The notes: generated by a model not told the origin, from the letters alone. A stretch of 64,000 nucleotides of DNA from Liolophura sinensis (GCF_032854445.1 NC_088300.1:67616984-67680983); one strand, 5' to 3'; shown: positions 37,501 to 49,582, counted from the first letter of the stretch. Numbers and translations: made by a program.

Positions 37501-40500
37501 GACTAAATTTCACACAGTAATGTCAAAATTTGATTTCAAATCTCAGGTAAGCTTTACCTTATATAAATTCGTATGTGTTTTTGTTACATAGCTTGAATGA
37601 ATGATTGGTGGCTTAACGCCATATCGTTTAATAGGTACAAAGTGAGAGAAAGTTATACTGAAGGAGAGTCATCCTGGTAATAAGTTGTGGGAACAGTTGC
37701 TTACCTCATCACACACAGTGCCCCAGACACCATCTATTTCCACTTCCAGACGTCCCTCAAACTGGTCCAAGCCGTCTTCCAAACGGACACTGGCAGTGAC
37801 ATTCTCCACGAATATGTCCATCTCCTCCAGAGTGAACACAACTGGGTCTATCCTGGTGCCGTCGGCGACAAGGCGCCCATAGACCACGATACCCAAAGAA
37901 TTCGCAAAGACTAAAGAAGTGCCGGGATAGACGGTAAACGGGACACCAGGCATCACGAAGATGTCCTTGTCCACGTAATACGTCTTAATGTTCCGGTCGG
38001 TTTGAAATCCAGGATGTTCCAGAACTCCTCCAATTGTATTATATCCCCTCTTGAATTCCCATACATAACGAGGTTGTATAGAGGTGTGGTTCTCGTACAG
38101 CCTGTTGTACTCAAGAGCTGGGTAATACTCGACCTGAGCTAAGTTATACCGATCATTTCGATCAAAAATTCTGTTGTAGATAAATTTCGGAATGGGGCTT
38201 CCCCACCAGTTCAGAGTAGCCTTGATGGTAACGGAGGGATCCGTGAGATGAGTGCAGACTTCTCGCACAGAGTCGGGATTTTCTATCCAGTTCTTTTCGA
38301 ACACTATGCCACCTGAGGATAAGATCACCACAGCGTTGGCGCGGCTTCGGGAGTTAAGTCCTGGAAAAGTCTCGTTGATGAAGTTGTCTAGTAGTCTGTT
38401 AAACTTAAAATAGATTTTCTGCAAAGGACTAGCCTGAGTCAGTCTCATGCTGACCACATATCGACCAGAGTTATTCTTGAAGTCGTTTTCAAAAATGTTG
38501 TAATTCACTGGGAAGTCAGTGTACCATCGATTCACCAACAAGTCGTCACCGTTGTCAAATCGTACAGCTCCCATTTCGTGATTTCTGAAGGTATTGTTAG
38601 TGATTATTCCAGTCACGTACAACATAGGCGAGATCAGTATACTGTGTCTCTGATTGTCAGAAAACGTATTAAAAGCAAGACTAAAATTCATACTTTGTGA
38701 GTTTGACCTATTACAAGATAAAAACTCTATGGCCTCTTCAAAGTTGAACATGAACATGCTTTCGTTCACCAGAATGGAGCCACTCTTGCAGTAGTTCCCA
38801 ATGCGGAAGGCCGTCCATTCATTCAGTGTAAATTCCGAGCGGACAACTTCCATTTTTTGGCGCAATTCGTAGCGCGTCTTGTTCACTATATCATACTCCG
38901 TTATAACGCCGTAACCCCTATTCTCCTGGATGCGAGTATTGTTCATCAAGATATAACCACCACTATAGGTAATGTTCACTCCTGCCAATGAGTTCTGTTC
39001 AATCAAGGTATTATTAAGGGTGATTTCGCCAGCACCTTGAAAGATGCGAAGTCCAGCCTCGTATCTGTTGTAGCTGATTTCGGTTGTGTTGAAGAATACT
39101 TTACTCCGCATGTCATGAATGTTCACGCCATGCATACTGTTGTTGGAAACACTGGAATTAATGAGACGAAACTCTGGATCGGGTCCTGTGGATGGAATAT
39201 TGAAAGATTTTATGCTAAATTAGAACATTCTGAATATTAAATGACATACATTTAGTCATGTAAAATTTTATTGTACGTGGGAAGGTCTAGCAGCAGCCTG
39301 TGGATGGTCTTGGGTTTCCCCCCGGCCCTGTCCGGTTTCCTCCCACCATAATGCTGGCTGCCGTCGTATAAGTGAAATATTCTTGAGTATGGCGTAAAAC
39401 ACCAATCAAATAAATAAAATAAAAATTTGTTCGTTACCTGAATTGAAAAGCCTTCATGGATTAATTTTAAAAACACAACTGACGGAAACGTTACTTTTAT
39501 TAAAGCAAAATAATTTGTCAGAATTTAGTTTTCATGTAATTATTCATTCTCTATCAAAATCGAAAACACTATCTACAGAAAAATGTTACGCGCTGCCGCA
39601 AAATCTTCCATTCCTGAGAGTAATATCTGTTACGGTTTGATTGACCTATAACTTACCATACTCAGCGTGTATCTCCAAAAGAAACCGCAGGCAAAACTTG
39701 TAGGTCGGACAACGTCGGTTTATGGGAAGACTCCAGTGGAATTCCATCGACAGTTCATTTCCGGATGTGCTGACGGATTGTGGGTAACTGCCGTTCTGGA
39801 TTTCAACAGTTTGTATCAATTTCCCGCTTAGTGGACCTTCGTAGAGCTTAAGTGTCCCTGACACCAGTGGGTCTCGTTCAAATAGCAGGAAATGTACTGT
39901 TATACTTCTGTTTTGCGAGGTCTTTACCCTCTGTCCAAAAAGAAAACGAAAGGTTTCAGTGGATGAACAGCACATGTGAAAAATATTTCTTTCATGGTGT
40001 TGCTGTTTAACATATTCAAGAGTTTTTTTTACTTTTACATTGGCTGACAGTAGTACGAGGGGAGAAAACCACTGACCTCTAGCAATTTACTGACACTTTT
40101 TCAATAGTGAGGTACAAAAATGAACGCGATATACTGATGGCAGATGTACGGTCTGAAGTATAGGTTGTGCATAAGACTAACGGCGGGTCCACTGCCCCCT
40201 CCCCTCCGACTTTCCGCCACTGAAGTATCATGCCGAAAATGCCGACATGACACTTCGTCCATTCACATTACATTGACACCGGATCAACTAATCCTGTTTC
40301 ATTACTCTAACCTGTCAGTGCTGAGCACCACAAATAATTAAGAGTGGGGAAGCTTTTTATAACAAATCATATATTCAACATTTTTTATACCTCCATATAA
40401 TTTGGGTGTGGCATTTACTGCATGAGTTATAGGCGTAAATAATGTGTCTACTGTACCTGGATACAAGGATTAGTGAGTGGGATTTCTCCATTGAAGTCCC

Positions 40501-43500
40501 TCAGGTCCTGGTAAGCAAACCGTGGTAAAGCAAAGTGGGCGTTGTATGGTTGACAGAATGAGCCCACTTTCGTGAATTTATCCTCATAGCGCGAGATGGT
40601 GTAATTGACCATATGGAATTTGATCCCGTCTCCCCAGTTATTGGTTATATTGGTGGTATTGACCAGCATTCGTCCAACAGTCGTTTTAATAAGCGCCCCA
40701 TGACCTATTTTAATTAAAATATTTATCTGAATTACACATGCATATCCTTCAGTAGAAAGTAGTTTGTAAGAAGACGATAAAAGTATGCCTGCAAGCGCAT
40801 GCTGAGTAGGCTAACATGTCCATAGTGATGAAGTAGGCCAGCACGTCTCTACTGATGAAGTAGTCCATTATGGCTATATTGATGAAATAGGCCAGCACGT
40901 CTCTACTGATGAAGTAGTCCATTATGGCTATATTGATGAAATAGGCCAGCACGTCTCTACTGATGAAGTAGTCCATTATGGCTATATTGATGAAGTAGGC
41001 CAGCACGTCTCTACTGATGAAGTAGTCCATTACGGCTATATTGATGAAATAGGCCACCATGTCTTTACTGATGAAGTATTTATTTATTTATTTGATTGGT
41101 GTTTTACGCCGCACTCAAGAATATTTCACTTATGCGACGGCGGCCAGCATTATGGTGGGAGGAAACCGGGCACAGCCCGGGGGAAACAAACGACCATCTG
41201 CTGGTTGCTAGAAGACCTTCCCACGTACGGCCGGAGAGGAAGCCAGCATGAGGTGGACTTGAACTCACAGCGACCGTGTTGGTGAGAGGCTCCTTGGTCA
41301 TTACGCTGCACTAACCCGCTAACCAACTAAGCCACCGAGGCCCCCTACTAATAAAGTAGGCCAGCATGTCTATACTGATGAAGTAGGCCAGCATGTCTGT
41401 ATTGATAGTAGGCTAGCATGTCTATATTGATGAAGTTGACCAGCAAAGACTATACTGATGAAGTAGGCCGGCAAGACTATATTGACGAAGTAGGCCAGCA
41501 TGTCTATACTGATGAAGTAGTCCAGCACAACTATATTGAGGAAGTAGGCCAGCATGTCTATACTGATAAAGTAGGTCAGCATGTCTATACCGATGAAGTA
41601 GGCCAGCATGTCTGTATTGATAAAGTAGGCTAGCATGTCTATATTGATAAAGTTGGCCAGCAAGTCTATATTGATGAAGTAGACCAGTAAGTCTATGCTG
41701 ATGATGTAGGCCAGCAAATTATACTGACTGGACTACACTGGTATATAACATCTGCATGAAAGCTAGAAAAATCCACTAAATACAAAAGTAATGGAAGAGA
41801 CAAATCAAAAGTGAAGTATTCGTCGAAGGACAGATGAAAACTAAAAGAATGTTTTAAGTCATTTTTTAAAAGACTTTTTGATAAGGAATTAATTGGATTT
41901 AAACGCTTGAATTCTAAGGTCAGTTTTACGGAAAATACTGCCAATGACAGGATATGGACGTTGTACTATTTTCAGTTACATGCACCTATATGAAAAATTC
42001 TTGTAATCATTACTTCTCACTGAATAAACAGAAGTTGTGATCCATATATTAGTTATGTTATCTAACTCTAAATACCACTGAAAGAAGAAACTACTTAACT
42101 AATCTTTTAATCACGAGATTATTGAAGAGTAAACTCATTTAAAAGTTTTTAACTTTAAAAGTCTAATCAACTTTACTTTACTTATTAGCTTCTTTCTCTT
42201 GAAGTGTACCTCTATTGTGTGAAATTGTGCTGTTTGCCAGTCGAACAGACCCCTTCAGGTCGGTAAAGTTGAGCCCATCATGGGCTCCATACATCAGGGT
42301 TATCTCATTGATGTTGGGGGCATGTGGGTTGGCACTGATGGTTGCCATGGGATGGCGGATGTTCTTGGAGGCATCTCGTATGATGTCCACGCCAGCGTAA
42401 GAGATATCTGCGTACTCAATACGCGACAGGGACTCGTTCACGATTATAGCGTTGTTTTCCACCCGAATCACCTCTGCGGTAGAATTGAGAAACTCGATTC
42501 CACGCCAATGATCCAACGCCAGGTCGGGCCGGAAACCCTCGCATTCAAACCCGATAACCTGTTGGCCGTCTGAAACATTAGAATTACTGTAAGACTTCTT
42601 GAACTGATCAAAACGCGGTTTGGCCTGGCGGGTCAAGCGCCCTCTTGTGAAAACAACAGCTGATCCATCCAGAAAATGAAGGTCGATTTCACAAAGCCGG
42701 GTTTTTGACATGTCAAGTTAAAAGTTGATTTAAAGGTTTATTTTCGAATCCGCAGTATTAAAATAGGAAACACCTAAGGAGTGTTTTATATGCCAAGATA
42801 AATCTCTTACAATTCGAATTTCTTAGACCTCCACATGTAGTAAACGATGTGTTAAGATTCATAAACTATGACTTCAGTCAAAAATCACGTTGTGAAACCG
42901 ACTCAGGACCAAAAGGCTGACTCAGGTCTAGCACAAAACTTAATTCTAAACTTCAGAACAGTTGGTTATGCTGAAGTTGTGACTAACCACTGAATTTTAT
43001 ATTTTAGGACAATGAAGACGTGTAAACTGGCATGACAAAAATGAAAAAAAAAACATTAGCAGAAATCAATAAGAAGTTAATACTAATCTCGTATTAAGCT
43101 TATGACAGTTTGATAATCCGAAGACGTGAAGTAAAGGATACAACTTTGAAATAAAAATAACTGATGACTCATTAAATACCATTTACAGACTTATTTTTGT
43201 CGTTTATTTGTTTGTTTCTTCGGGTATTTGATTGGTTGGGCTACTTGCCTTTAGGGAAAGTCCCTTGGGGAGAGGGATACACAAACATTAAGTACAATTG
43301 TATATTACGATCTTTTATAGACACAATAACAACTGCGTTAAGAAACCTCACAATAATGGACTTACCACAGACGTGACTGCCCATGCGTATCTCAAATTTA
43401 CCGGGACAATTCCTAATGTCGTTCTCCGAACCTCTACACCCCGGCCTCTCGTACAGGATGTAATCAGAGACATTCTTTGCAAAGGAATGGTAAGTGAAAT

Positions 43501-46500
43501 TTCCATGAAGGAATCCCAGACTTCGGCAAGTCACATTAGCGTCGATTTTCGTAAAGCTGGAGAAGAATAGAAAGACCATACATCCAAAACTCCACAGTCC
43601 TGCAATCTCATCATACCGCTACCGGTACAAATTCTGTAAGACGGATCTGAAGCTAGAGACCACGTGGTCTCCTTAGTAACAAACGGCGTGGGTGAAGAAA
43701 ACGTTTCTCCCAACGTTACAGCATACGAACATGCCTATTTCTGAATCGCTATCAGCGATCTTGTACGTGTTGGATTTGTATAATTGTCAGCTTTCCAGAT
43801 AGTTTGAGTATTTCTGCAGAGCTTTCTTGACGTTATTTTGTACAACTAGGCCTTACTGGTCGCTATCCAAGTGGCAAAAAGTGAACTTTTCCCCAATGCT
43901 TTAACATTCAGTGGCCATTTTGTTTTAGACACGAAAGAGTCATCTCGTGACCTCCAACATCCGACCCATCTTACAGAATACACTGAATGTTACATAAACG
44001 GATCCGATTCTTGAGCAAAAAGGATTTAGATAGAGGGCTTATAATGACCAAATATCTTATATTTTTAAAAACTTTCAATGGCCTAATATGGTACGTTTTT
44101 CAGGATTTTCCATGACCTAAAATGTTTTCCTGGATTTCCCACGACCTAATGTGCTATGTTTTCCAGGATTTCCCACGACCTAATATTCTACATATGTTAA
44201 AGCATTTTCAAAAATTGTAACATAAAATGCTTTCAAGGGCTTGTCTCAAAATACTTTTTTTTCAAGGACTTTCATTATCTTGAAAATCCTTGAACTAAAT
44301 CCAAGTACTTTCACATGTTTCAAGGACAGTAGTAGGAACCGTGTATATACCATGGGACAATACCTTACTGTATGTCGGAATCATCAACAATAAGAATAAC
44401 ACACAAACTTATCAGGCAAATTAAAATGCACCAAAAGCAGAATTCCCGAACCATATGAGAATCAAATCTTTCGAACGTGTTTAGTGGTCAAATGAATTTT
44501 GATTTGTACATTCTGTCAGTGTTATAAATGAACAAATCTTTACAAAAAGATATAAAGTTTAAACTATTCAGTCACATAATTTGTCCATGAATCATATATA
44601 TATATATATAGACTGACAACTGAAAGAAAGTAAATGAGCCATACGTTCACACACCAAAGAGGGAAGACCTCACTTTTGTACGTGACAGAAATATTCCACA
44701 AATATATATAATAACATAACTCAATAACATATCTATACTGATTTTTACATATATTATAAAACTGCATGTTACCGTGTATATGAATGCTTTAATGCTTTAA
44801 TGCTTTATTTATTTATTTATTTATTTGATTGGTGTTTTACGCCGTACTCAAGGATATTTCACTTATACAACGGCTGCCAGCGTTATGGTCTTTCTTATTT
44901 ATGACTGTGCTTGACACTGTATGACTGCCGACGAGTTTTATTACAATACGTTTGCTGTTCTTGTACCAAGCAGTGGCTGGCCATAAATGGGCTGTATGAC
45001 TGTTTTACAGCAGATTCATACTTCAATGTAAGTAATTTACTGATCTCCTCTCTGTAAAACGGTCCAAGACTACAAGCCGCCGGGACCACGAAGCAATCTT
45101 AGACATAAGTCAGAATTTCAAATCGCGTTAAAGGTTTTATTTCGCGTATAACAAGGTTAAGTTATTGTGAAACAAATTTCAGCAAAAAAAACAGAAAAGA
45201 ACATATCAAGGTTAATGACTCAAGTTTTAACTTAAGTCTAAGATCGCTTCATGACCCTGGGGCGAGGTATGTTGATGATTTCGTAGGTCTATAAGTGCTA
45301 ATATACGCGAGACTTTGAACGACTAAAACTTCATATGTAATCATACTATTCACAATATAACACACATGTTACACTTCTAAAGTCTTTTTTCAAACTTAAT
45401 GTAACTACAGCATTGTTCTAAATGCATATCAGATTTCAGAAGGATTCGTCCATGGATTCTTGAGAAGCTTCCTAGAAGTTTCGTTCCATATCCAACATGT
45501 CCGTGACATAGTGATATAGAAGAACAAACTTCAAAACCATTAAATATAATATCACAATATATATCTGCCACAATTTTGCTACCAAATTTCGAACAGCTGC
45601 AAATTGCAGTTTTTAGAAAAACGTGAAAAACAATGTCCGAAAAGAATAATTTGAGCACTCCAAGCAGGAACAATTAAGCGTTTAAACTTTCAGATTGCAG
45701 GCCTAATAAATAGATAAGAAATTTTTGAATCGCTTAATATGTCTAAATGCACGCGCTGTTTATCTTGCAACTATATTTAGGCCTTACTTGACATAGTTAG
45801 TGCAGACGCCGCGCCATTTGCCGTGGTAAAGTAATTCCAGTCTACCGTCCAGTGTCGTGTTGCCGTCAACCAGTCGTGCACCATCCGGCCACAGACTGGA
45901 AAATTTGGAGGATTTGTCCGGGTCTTTGGTAAATGTAATCCTCTCATCCGGGCTTCCCTGTTAGAATTACAAGTAAGTAAAATTTTCAAACTGAAAAAAC
46001 CCCCAAAGAAATGCGACATTTTTATCTAAATGCTATTAGCTTAAATGTTAAACTTTTATACTAACCTTCTTGGCTGTAACATACAATAACTGAATATAAT
46101 AGTAACAGCATAGAAGACAGAATACACAAGATATCTCTGCAGTAGAAGCTGGTATGTAAAACATTGAAATGAGGACTTTTTGTTATATTTTCTTAGAAAA
46201 CAGCTTTATAGACACACTATATCTAGGCATACATCAGGTAAATTTATGTACCTTATGCACGATGAATTAGAGACAACAGCAGGACATATAACGCTTTGTG
46301 AGAAATCACTTAGAAAAAAAAAGTGACTTTGGCCAACAAAGCGGAAGTTTTGCGAGTCCTGTAGTAAGAAGGCTCATTGCGTAGGCGATGCGATTCATAC
46401 ACTAGAATCTGTTTCCCCATAGGACAACTATGTCTGTAAGTCCGTGCCCTTAACGAAGTACAAACATCACTCTATTTCACACTCTGACTCAGTTTCAACT

Positions 46501-47999
46501 ATATTTTCTTGCTGCCTAACCTCCAAAAAGAACGACATGACTTCCATCATTTATTTCTGCTTTTAGCACGCTGGTTTTATCATTATGTAGCGCAGTGTAT
46601 GCAAAGATGTTAACTTCGTATATACTGCAGAATACACATAATATTTTTCTATTTGGTTCAATGTATAAAAATGTTCTCTCATCCCCTCTCCCACTGATAT
46701 CAGATATTTTACCATAATATGTAAAATGCATCTGGCTGTATTATAACTTATACCACATGTGTTTCGATGGATTTAGAGCGTGGACAACGTGCCCGTATAA
46801 AGATAGAGAGGCACTGAGAGATTCATCGGTCCATGTACATCTAATATAGGCTACAAAACCCCATTTGTTTCACGGCCTGGTTATGTATTGTGCAAAGACA
46901 TTTCAAACCAGAATGCAACCCATGATAAATGCAACACAAGTTCAACTACCTCTAAGTTATTTTCAGGTGAAATATAATATCTACGTATACCACTTGAGGC
47001 AGTATATTCATTTTTATATTACTTGTACGGCACATCACTTGTGCGTGCATGTATTATCTTATATTTAGCTTTGTCTGCATGTCACTGGTGTATATATGAC
47101 AAGACCTTATATACTGCTCCCGTTCTCCAGTAATATTAATAAGATATTTTAAAATATCAAAGTTGTTTAGATATAATCCTAGACTTTTCAATATGATGAA
47201 TGGAATAATCACTCCAAACACATAACACGACATTTTGCAAATTGTCAACATTGAAAGTCAAGAAAATTAACACCCTTTTTAACCTTTTCTTTATGCTTTG
47301 ACGTCTGATCATGAGACTTTGATCTTGATCATGAATACACTGTATGTTACCACCAAACGGTATAGGCATTGCCAAGGAAAAATAATTTCTTACGTTCAAT
47401 CCATTGTGTAAGTTTATGTTATGTAGATAGAATTTACCCACTACAATGTGACGTCTCATTCTGCATTACAGTCATTACAATAAATTCTGCAGAGTTATAA
47501 CGGTCTGTTGTAACATTGAAACTCTATGCCCCCCAATTCTGACACTAAGCTATGTACATGTATATGACCAGCCAAACAAGAAATATACAGGTATTTGTCT
47601 GTAAACGAAATGTTATCTTACCCACGCTATTAGAGTTCCATTCACCCTAATGCCATAGCCGGGTGAGAAGTGGAGAACTGAGCCGGGCTCTATGTACAGA
47701 CATCCTGACGGGGCTATTTCGATGTTCCCGTTGATCTTGTGAGGATTGTCCGCTTTGATCAGGGCCCGGGGGTCCTTGATGATTCCCCCTGTGGGGTACG
47801 TATACACTCTGGGGTCCCGACACCGCGGCGGGATGTGGAACAGGTTATAAATGATGCCGTTAATGACGGTGGGTCTGGGGTAGCCCTCCCCGGGGGGTGG
47901 GGTAAACTTGTGGACCTGACCGTCCACCCACCCCACTGCCAACACTGTCATCACCACCAAGCGAATACAGGTAAATATGTGTCTGGGACCTGACGCCAT
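26923..47999 (-). CDS. bark: Bark beetle/Anakonda-like giant junction protein, complete
   Basis: Fifteen exons (5' to 3' on the minus strand): 47622-47999, 45788-45957, 43366-43556, 42210-42569, 40457-40704, 39657-39930, 37705-39185, 37173-37422, 35959-36705, 32967-35453, 31601-32273, 31002-31174, 30204-30370, 29473-29680 and 26923-28568. All phases match, giving 9453 nt and 3150 residues. Layout: signal peptide; three copies of a module with SRCR domain, parallel beta-helix stretches, CUB-like domain and an NWWG block (about 865, 1675, 2438); a C-type lectin-like domain (about 2500-2600); one membrane helix (about 2613-2638); a tail of about 510 residues. This is the triple-repeat architecture of fly Bark beetle/Anakonda, which organises tricellular septate junctions at epithelial vertices. 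The size also agrees with what I recall for the fly protein. Junctional function in this species is inferred from architecture. Confidence 0.93.
29074..29339 (+). repeat. SINE family 1, full length, 9-bp target duplication
   Basis: Reference copy. The head has tRNA-like box A (tggctcagttgg) and box B (gagttcaagccc); the tail ends caatcaaataaatcaaatc. It is flanked by aatttcaag at 29065-29073 and 29340-29348. It sits in the bark intron after exon 15's neighbour (exon 14-15 intron), opposite in sense to the gene. Confidence 0.92.
29473..30370 (-). CDS. bark: bark exons 13-14: C-type lectin-like domain
   Basis: Exon 13 (30204-30370) has CPAGWRLQNDRCYRYMGG and YEGAKAFC, the opening of a C-type lectin fold. 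Exon 14 (29473-29680) has DAGGYLAES, LKVWVYGLVRPNRC and DCERLMLPYICE, its closing half. The usual Ca-binding EPN/QPD and WND motifs are not evident, so sugar binding is doubtful. The exon 14 acceptor is aag rather than cag. Confidence 0.87.
31002..32273 (-). CDS. bark: bark exons 11-12: last beta-helix and third NWWG block
   Basis: Exon 11 (31601-32273) is beta-helix (VENTVFKHNQDGAILYL, LKFSNNFINRNRGGM, AIINITNNVFAF). Exon 12 (31002-31174) has NWWGSWVGSYINGKIWDSND. The exon 12 acceptor is ttacag|ttt at 31174; the nearby aag|ac would break the frame. Confidence 0.88.
32419..32690. repeat. SINE family 1, composite of inverted fragments
   Basis: A plus-strand tail fragment (ggtttcctcccaccataatg, 32419-32466) runs directly into a minus-strand copy (32464-32640), then a short plus-strand tail (ggtataggtgaaatataag). 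It looks like nested or inverted insertion, in the bark exon 10-11 intron. Confidence 0.75.
32967..35453 (-). CDS. bark: bark exon 10: third module in one 2487-nt exon
   Basis: Contains beta-helix turns, the NWWGSVIQFQIKQRIFDFDD block (residue about 1675), SRCR domain 3 (RLRLVGGMNEDEGFLELY ... AEVVCRELGKE ... CKGNEDNLEQC ... YTFVRC, about 1815-1930) and CUB-like domain 3 (about 2067-2190, ending GQWTYGFIAEVV). Modules 1 and 2 are split across several exons, whereas this one is fused in a single large exon. Confidence 0.9.
35959..36705 (-). CDS. bark: bark exon 9: beta-helix and CUB-like domain 2
   Basis: Begins GVTIPAVPKGG, then beta-helix turns (LESCKILNNLGSGIV, LEISYTSVTGNGEAG) and a CUB-like segment (LELDAGPGSRLTLQI ... 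TRYLTIRIQASGIISG). Phase 1 at both ends. Confidence 0.85.
37173..39185 (-). CDS. bark: bark exons 7-8: long beta-helix, NWWG block, SRCR domain 2
   Basis: Exon 7 (37705-39185, 1481 nt) is mostly short beta-helix turns (LNNTLIEQN, ILMNNTRIQENRGYGV, ITNNTFRNH) with many N-glycosylation sequons. It has the block NWWGSPIPKFIYNRIFDRND near residue 865, and ends in the SRCR start RLEVEIDGVWGTVCDE. Exon 8 (37173-37422) continues ALACQQLGL and ends HSQDVIIRC. Confidence 0.9.
39275..39421 (+). repeat. SINE family 1, 3' half
   Basis: Runs from gtacgtgggaaggtctagca to caccaatcaaataaataaaa; head missing. Bark exon 6-7 intron. Confidence 0.85.
39657..40704 (-). CDS. bark: bark exons 5-6: beta-helix end and CUB-like domain 1
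   Basis: Exon 5 (40457-40704) reads HGALIKTTVGRMLVNTTNI, continuing Asn-rich beta-helix turns. Exon 6 (39657-39930) has the CUB-like pattern TVHFLLFERDPLVSG ... LSMEFHWSLP ... KFCLRFLLEIHAEYG. Phases are 1-0-1. Confidence 0.85.
40815..41075. repeat. 27-bp minisatellite, left part
   Basis: Units such as gatgaagtaggccagcacg alternate with gatgaagtagtccattatgg to give a 54-bp higher-order unit repeated about four times. It lies in the bark exon 4-5 intron. Because 27 is divisible by three it opens a long but meaningless minus-strand frame. Confidence 0.9.
41078..41346 (-). repeat. SINE family 1, full length, inserted in the minisatellite
   Basis: Complete from (ttta)n tail to the head (aaccaactaagccaccgagg). 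It splits the 27-bp array; flanks tactgatgaagta and tactaataaagta may be target duplications or simply array units. Confidence 0.92.
41347..41720. repeat. 27-bp minisatellite, right part
   Basis: About 13 units of the gatgaagtaggccagcatgt type with more sequence variation and less of the 54-bp alternation than the left part. Confidence 0.88.
42210..45957 (-). CDS. bark: bark exons 2-4: SRCR domain 1 and beta-helix
   Basis: Exon 2 (45788-45957) starts the SRCR domain with GRLELLYHGKWRGVC. Exon 3 (43366-43556) supplies VTCRSLGF, CRGSENDIRNC and SHVC. Exon 4 (42210-42569) completes it with VIGFEC and then begins beta-helix sequence (LDHWRGIEFLNS, RIEYADISYAG, ANSTISHNRG). The exon 4 acceptor inside a longer open frame was chosen because phase 1 and the SRCR pattern both fit at 42569. 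Confidence 0.88.
44066..44190. repeat. Short tandem repeat, about 3 units
   Basis: Three copies of a roughly 38-bp unit containing ccaggatttcccacgacct, the first diverged. Confidence 0.6.
44804..44890 (-). repeat. SINE family 1, 3' end fragment
   Basis: (ttta)n followed by gattggtgttttacgccgta and ccagcgttatggt, then it stops. Confidence 0.8.
45081..45261. repeat. Palindromic MITE-like element
   Basis: Left end gggaccacgaagcaatctta is the inverse of right end taagatcgcttcatgaccc. One arm also occurs at about 15733-15770. Bark exon 2-3 intron. Confidence 0.65.
47622..47999 (-). CDS. bark: bark exon 1: signal peptide and first beta-strands
   Basis: ATG at 47997-47999. Residues 1-27 form a signal peptide (hydrophobic core CIRLVVMTVLAVGW) with likely cleavage before QVHKF. 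The exon ends with IAPSGCLYIEPGS and GIRVNGTLIAW, the typical opening of a right-handed beta-helix with a 'from here on' G-x-L-x-A repeat. Donor gtaag starts at 47621, phase 0. Confidence 0.9.
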
Positions 48000-48845
48000 T
48001 TTGACTGTTCGGTTACCTCACCTGCCTGTGTTAAGACTCCGCTCAGGTACGCCTAACCTGAACTGACTGATTTACCTGGATCTACACCATCACACTTGTT
48101 TTTCTGTAGCACGACAGTCACAGGTAAAAAATCCTACCCCCATAAAAATAAGACTATGGCTTATTCAATGTCATTAAACAGCTTCTCTGTCCCTGCCCAT
48201 GATCACAACCGTTGGCTTGACATGGTTCAAAGGCTGCTGTGTCACGTGACTCGGCAATGACCCAGTTTTACCTGGGTACGTCACAATGTCGTTCCATTTG
48301 TCTGAGTAACCTGTATGGGGATTGGGGTGAGGTGAGGTCATTGGGGCTGGTTTGTGTACATCCGGGTACTGGATAGATATGTTGTGTGGTGTAATCCTAC
48401 TTAAGTGATTGGAATACCATATGAACTATACACATATAAATATATCATTGGTATCATGCTTAGTCAGGATTCACGTTTGCGTTATAATAACAAATATATG
48501 CAAATATATATATATATATATACTTCTGGAAAAGTGAATACATGCAGCATTATATTATACGAATTCACCCTTTTTAATACACTTATTCATAAGAGAATAA
48601 TTATTCACACGAGTAATATCACACAAAAGCAAACTAAAAAGAAATAGTGAGATGCTTCAGATATCTGCAGCTTATTGGACCGCGGCTTTACGTCAGGACG
48701 TTTGACAGTTACCTGGCGGTGCAGTGCTTTCCCTGTTTCCGTCCAGTTTCCGTCCAAACATTAAACTGCATGACTGCGTGAAATATTATTACTTTAAGAA
48801 TGACATAAATTATTATTCAAATAACAAGGAACATTCATCAATACT

Positions 48846-49070
48846 GGAGGTGTCCGTGGCAAAGGTGGTTAGCGTGCCAGCGCAGAGCAATGACCCAGGA
48901 ACCTCTCACCAATGTGGTCGCTGTGAGTTCAAGTCCAGTTCATGCTGGCTTCCTCTCCTGCCGCACGTGGGAAAGTCTTCCAGCAACCTGCGGATGGTCG
49001 TGGGTTCTCCAGGGGGCTCGGCCCAGTTTCCTACCATAACAATCATATAGGTGAAATATTCTAATAAATG
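48846..49070 (+). repeat. SINE family 1, diverged full-length copy
   Basis: Head tccgtggcaaaggtggttag, box-B-like gagttcaagtcc, then cgtgggaaagtcttccag and gtgaaatattct. The tail is degraded. Confidence 0.8.
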
Positions 49071-49332
49071 TAAAATCATCAATAATGCAATGGAGTTTGT
49101 GAGTAACTTTGTTAAAGGTTTGTGGCTTTAGTGTTCCGGTTTCAACCATCTCTAAAATCGACCGCTATATCATTCAGGTGAAACATTCTTGGGTATGGCA
49201 TTGACCAATACTCAGTTAATCGATCGATCAATCAGATTTTTCACCATCAGTATCCCTAAGCTAGAATTGGAGATGACGATGCACATCTATGTACAGAACT
49301 ACTTCAACCTGAATTCTTGAACACACGATTCT

Positions 49333-49582
49333 TGTTTATTTATTTATTTGATTGGTGTTTTACGCCGTACTCAAGAAAATTTCACTTATACGACGACGGC
49401 TAGCATTATGGTGGGAGGAAACCGGGGACAGCCCGGGGGAAACCCTCGACCATCCGCAGGTTGCTGCAGGCCTTCCCACGTACGGCCGGAGAGGAAGCCA
49501 GCATGAGCTGGATTTCAACTCACAGCGACCGCATTGGTGAGAGACTCCTGGGTCATTACGCTGCGCTAGCGCGCTAACCAAA
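49333..49582 (-). repeat. SINE family 1, full length, 10-bp target duplication
   Basis: Runs from (ttta)n to gcgctagcgcgctaacc. Flanked by acacgattct at 49323-49332 and 49584-49593. Confidence 0.9.

Noticed and set aside
40749-41060. 103-residue minus-strand frame with FINIAIMDYFISRDVLAY repeats
   Set aside because: It is the reading of a 27-bp minisatellite in a bark intron; length divisible by three keeps it open by chance.
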